A stretch of 6,687 nt of DNA from Chloroflexota bacterium (lineage in GTDB: Bacteria > Cyanobacteriota > Vampirovibrionia > Obscuribacterales > Obscuribacteraceae), in contig SBAT01000415.1 of NCBI GenBank assembly GCA_005240105.1, positions 1-6,687 of the forward strand, in the 5' to 3' direction. Made by a program: the position numbers and the translations under genes. The notes beneath the pieces are model-generated. The model made no database searches. It was not told where the DNA came from and was given only the letters and a program-made list of their open reading frames with translations. Positions within the stretch are counted from its first letter, which is position 1. The number at the start of each line of letters is the position of its first letter. Shown here piece after piece: positions 5,094-6,687 of this stretch.

Positions 5094-5113
5094 TAGTGCA
5101 ATATTAGTGCAAT
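5094..5113. repeat. direct repeat TAGTGCAAT, two copies 11 bp apart
   Basis: TAGTGCAAT at 5094-5102 and again at 5105-5113, so the two copies lie about one helical turn apart on the same face. They begin about 47 bp beyond the last iteron, where the DNA becomes AT-rich. A host-factor or Rep auxiliary site is possible; it does not match the DnaA box consensus. Confidence 0.55.
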
Positions 5114-5133
5114 TAAGAGCATACAAATCAGTA

Positions 5134-5153
5134 CGCTTGACATGCGTCAAGCG
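5134..5153. repeat. perfect 8-bp hairpin CGCTTGAC-atgc-GTCAAGCG
   Basis: Perfect 8-bp arms (5134-5141 and 5146-5153) around a 4-nt loop. A TTTTT run starts 7 nt after the plus-strand stem, too far for a classical terminator. It could be a cruciform or single-strand origin hairpin, or a repressor dyad. Confidence 0.6.
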
Positions 5154-5188
5154 GGTCATCTTTTTGTGGTTGACTCCCTACGCTTTTA

Positions 5189-5306
5189 AAACTCTCCGGA
5201 GCGACGGCGAACAACTCAACGGCAACCAAGTCCTGGAGAGCCTTGTCGCCGTCACTCACTGCGAGTTTAGCTACGGGGTCAACCACTGGCGCAGTTGCTC
5301 CGCAAC
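5189..5306. repeat. interleaved inverted repeats with single-base bulges
   Basis: Pairs seen: AAACTC (5189-5194) with GAGTTT (5263-5268); CTCTCCGGA (5192-5200) with TCCTGGAGAG (5231-5240, one bulge); GACGGCGAACAA (5203-5214) with TTGTCGCCGTC (5243-5253, one bulge); GTTGC-tcc-GCAAC (5294-5306). Together they make the top strand strongly foldable when single-stranded. Confidence 0.55.
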
Positions 5307-5317
5307 CGCATGTTTAG

Positions 5318-5361
5318 CGGAACGCCTGCGGCATATCCTCACTTCGCTACGCTTCGTTCCG
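5318..5361. repeat. CGGAACG / CGTTCCG inverted repeat
   Basis: CGGAACG (5318-5324) and CGTTCCG (5355-5361) are exact complements across a 30-nt loop. Inside and after the loop are the direct near-repeats GGCATATCCTC (5330-5340) and GGTATTCCTC (5361-5370). Part of the same structured region; role unknown. Confidence 0.5.
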
Positions 5362-5692
5362 GTATTCCTCGGCGGATTTTTTATGGGAGCTTCTGACTCG
5401 CAATCTAACAGCAACCACTTGATGCCACCGTAAATGGTGCGGGCTGTTTTCTTCTGAGATCGATCTGGCTGGCCGGGGTGCGATGTTTTGCTGTGGGCTG
5501 CAAAGAGTTTTAGCGGGTGCCTAACCCGGAAACACTGAGCCGGTGGTCAAAGGTGATTTGAGGGTGCTAGGAGGCGTTTTAAGGGCGGTTCCGGCGGCTG
5601 GAAGGGTCGGCATAGCGGGCGGGGTCGCCGGGAGCCTTTCTGAGCCCAGCGGCGCGTATATACTCAAAAATCGGGAAGATGTAATAATAATA

Positions 5693-5720
5693 TTGTAATT
5701 ACGTAATGTTATTACATAAT
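5693..5720 (+). promoter_or_regulatory. kfrA promoter candidate
   Basis: TTGTAA (5693-5698) and CATAAT (5715-5720, 5 of 6 to consensus) are 16 bp apart. Transcription would start near 5727, leaving a leader of about 37 nt. The promoter is covered by the AT-rich inverted repeat at 5695-5723, consistent with autorepression. Confidence 0.55.
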
Positions 5721-5723
5721 TAC
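5695..5723. promoter_or_regulatory. 13-bp near-perfect inverted repeat, likely KfrA operator
   Basis: GTAATTACGTAAT (5695-5707), spacer GTT, ATTACATAATTAC (5711-5723): one mismatch in 13. It contains several GTAAT/ATTAC half-sites, and another GTAAT lies at 5681-5685. It spans the -35 to -10 interval. KfrA of IncP plasmids represses its own promoter by binding a dyad there (family knowledge); that this is its site here is inferred. Confidence 0.7.
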
Positions 5724-5763
5724 GTGGTACGATGAGGGAGTAAATGCCCGAGAGGTGCCAAAA

Positions 5764-6393
5764 ATGGCTAGAAACATCCCCATCGACCGCGACGAAGTTA
5801 TCGAGACAGCAAACAGGCTTGAGGCCGAGGGCAAAGAAGTAACCGCCTTGGCCATGCTTTCGGCTCTCGGTCGAGGAAGCTTGACCACGATTTACAAGCA
5901 CCTAGATGCCTGGCGAGAAACGAAGCCGGTGAGGTCGCCGGTCGTGCAAGCTGACCAGCCGGAACCAGTCAAAACAGCTTTTGCGACGGCCTGGCGAGTA
6001 GCGGCAGAAGAAGCGGCCAGAGAAACAACCGTCATCAGAGAGAAAGCAGCCGAGGAGGTGAAAGGGGCTCTCCGGCAATTTCACGGAGCCCTGGAAGCCC
6101 TGGCGAAAGTAGAAGCCGACAGAGATGCAGACGCCGAAGCCATGGAAGGACTACACCGCATAATCGCAGAGCAGAAGGCGCAGATCGGTAAGCTTGAGTC
6201 GGAAGTAGCAGCAGCAAACGCGAGAGCGGAAGAACTGCGGGACCAGCTAAAGAGCCTCCAGGCGGACAGAGACACAGCAATAAAAGCGGCTGCCGAGCAC
6301 AAAGGCGAGTTAACAGCCCTGAAAGACCAGAACAAGCAGCTTTTGGCGAAAATCGGCATGGAAGACAAGGGGCAAAAGAAGCAGAGAACGTAA
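5764..6393 (+). CDS. kfrA: KfrA-like plasmid DNA-binding coiled-coil protein
   Basis: A 209-residue protein with a KfrA N-terminal DNA-binding domain at residues about 5-55: IDRDEVIETANRLEAEG, then VTALAMLSALGRGSLTTIYKHL as the helix-turn-helix, ending DAWRE. A linker runs from 53 to 72. A long Ala/Glu/Lys-rich alpha-helical coiled coil then covers about 75-195, and the tail is basic. This is the KfrA layout (DNA-binding head, extended alpha-helical stalk). It is shorter than the roughly 300-residue KfrA of IncP plasmids, mainly in the coiled coil. The ATG at 5764 has GAGG 8 nt upstream; the GTG at 5755 overlaps that GAGG and is less likely. KfrA proteins autorepress and support stable maintenance, probably by multimerising on DNA. 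No incC/korB/kfrB partner is present. It ends in a clear terminator. Confidence 0.9.
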   Translation: MARNIPIDRDEVIETANRLEAEGKEVTALAMLSALGRGSLTTIYKHLDAWRETKPVRSPVVQADQPEPVKTAFATAWRVAAEEAARETTVIREKAAEEVKGALRQFHGALEALAKVEADRDADAEAMEGLHRIIAEQKAQIGKLESEVAAANARAEELRDQLKSLQADRDTAIKAAAEHKGELTALKDQNKQLLAKIGMEDKGQKKQRT

Positions 6394-6404
6394 AAACGTA
6401 TACG
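6394..6404. repeat. AAACGTATACG inverted repeat, left copy
   Basis: AAACGTATACG begins directly after the kfrA stop codon and contains the palindrome ACGTATACGT (6396-6405). Its exact reverse complement, CGTATACGTTT, lies at 6481-6491. The central 8 bp, CGTATACG, are therefore present twice within 95 bp. Confidence 0.6.
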
Positions 6405-6470
6405 TCAGCCCTGATTACCATAGCGGTCTTTTCTGGGCACAAAATTGTACTAAAACTGAATAAGTCCTAG

Positions 6471-6501
6471 AGCCGGTGAGCGTATACGTTTATCGGCTTT
6501 T
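6471..6501 (+). terminator. intrinsic terminator of kfrA
   Basis: The plus-strand RNA from 6471-6482 pairs with 6487-6498 over 12 bp, including three G-U pairs, with the tetraloop UAUA, and is followed by UUUU (6498-6501). Because the G-U pairs become A-C mismatches on the other strand, it should work only in the kfrA direction. The loop-side DNA is the second CGTATACG palindrome. Confidence 0.75.
6481..6491. repeat. AAACGTATACG inverted repeat, right copy
   Basis: CGTATACGTTT, the reverse complement of the element at 6394-6404. It forms the top of the kfrA terminator hairpin. Confidence 0.6.
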
Positions 6502-6578
6502 CAGTGTGTCCGCTGTAGACGGTCTGCCTGTCTGCCAAGGTGCTGCCCCTGTTTTTCGCACCTATTACATTAAGTGCT

Positions 6579-6604
6579 AGTGGCAGTTGCATATACGTGC
6601 CACT
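6579..6604. repeat. AGTGGCA / TGCCACT inverted repeat
   Basis: Perfect 7-bp arms (6579-6585 and 6598-6604) with a 12-nt loop containing CATATACG. No T tract follows, so it is not a terminator. A site for a DNA-binding protein is possible. Confidence 0.45.
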
Positions 6605-6687
6605 GACGACCTATTGCGGATTTGTGGCAGCGTTTAGGCTATTTCACCAAAAGCCGTAAACAGCGCATGAATAAACAATCTACAAAA

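Larger units (their letters stand above)
5048..5692. other. non-coding, palindrome-rich origin-side region
   Basis: About 645 bp between the iterons and the kfrA promoter with no convincing gene. An open frame at 5107-5433 on the plus strand has no ribosome binding site or domain, and its codons run through the palindromes. The region holds a 9-bp tandem repeat (5094-5113), an 8-bp hairpin (5134-5153), nested inverted repeats (5189-5306), a 7-bp long-range inverted repeat (5318-5361), a 10-bp palindrome AGATCGATCT (5457-5466) and a GC-rich block (5580-5660). This fits origin or single-strand initiation/transfer DNA. No nick site or standard DnaA box was recognised. Confidence 0.5.
6394..6687. 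other. non-coding region after kfrA to the window end
   Basis: About 294 bp (about 314 bp if the molecule is circular and joins position 1) with no convincing gene. It holds two CGTATACG palindromes, the kfrA terminator, an AGTGGCA/TGCCACT inverted repeat, and GTGGCAG repeated at 6580-6586 and 6624-6630. The ATG at 6667 runs across the window end antisense to the receiver gene and looks like chance. Confidence 0.4.

Noticed and set aside
4860..5159. 99-codon minus-strand open frame over the iterons
   Set aside because: Its repeated peptide is just the iteron DNA translated, and it would cover the rep promoter.
5107..5433. 108-codon plus-strand open frame in the origin-side region
   Set aside because: No ribosome binding site or domain; it runs through hairpins and inverted repeats that better explain the sequence.
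5190..5530. Integron attC or IncP/MobQ-type nick site
   Set aside because: Palindromes and a GCCTAAC string are present, but no matching GTTRRRY partner or recognisable nick consensus was found.
5521..5901. 126-codon minus-strand open frame
   Set aside because: Antisense to the kfrA start and its promoter; composition is that of a shadow frame.
6035..6442. 135-codon and 95-codon minus-strand open frames
   Set aside because: Both are antisense to the Ala/Glu-rich coiled coil of kfrA, which naturally leaves long stop-free frames on the other strand.

Overview
The window reads as a small Gram-negative, probably proteobacterial, theta-type plasmid, possibly all of it. It has one replication initiator gene, a four-copy iteron array beside that gene, a KfrA-type plasmid DNA-binding/coiled-coil gene, and a few cargo genes with no relaxase, transposase or resistance gene. 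Two exported proteins with Sec signal peptides, one of them carrying a TonB/TolA C-terminal-like domain, fit a host with a periplasm. The precise host cannot be read from the sequence. Circularity is an inference.

Layout. Positions 21-422 (minus) encode a stand-alone CheY-like receiver. Divergent to it, 588-809 (plus) encodes a 73-residue Xre/Cro-type repressor, with a perfect 16-bp palindrome over its likely -10. Positions 810-1162 hold an in-frame open stretch after the repressor stop, a possible 16-codon leader peptide and a small hairpin. Then 1163-2200 (plus) encodes a secreted HEXXH zinc metalloprotease that ends at a strong intrinsic terminator. Convergent to it, 2253-3044 (minus) encodes a periplasmic protein with a TonB/TolA-like domain.

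The maintenance block is on the minus strand. The rep gene (4857-3730) overlaps by ATGA the gene for a 188-residue helix-turn-helix plus coiled-coil protein (3733-3167). That second gene is riddled with about 16 copies of a TTGGTAAC/TTGGTAAGC repeat in three clusters. The same repeat DNA is read in all three codon frames, so the repeats look selected as DNA and not as peptide. Upstream of rep are a consensus -35, a palindromic operator candidate, four 22/23-bp iterons (4961-5047) and about 600 bp of non-coding, palindrome-rich DNA that is the likely origin region. On the plus strand follow an AT-rich, palindrome-covered promoter, kfrA (5764-6393) and its intrinsic terminator.

Working model: Rep acts at the 4961-5047 iterons. 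The 188-residue protein and the repeats inside its own gene form a candidate ATPase-free segregation or copy-control module. KfrA is autoregulated at its own palindrome and supports stable maintenance. The receiver, Xre repressor, metalloprotease and TonB-like protein are accessory cargo. The intragenic repeat array is the most unusual object in the window.
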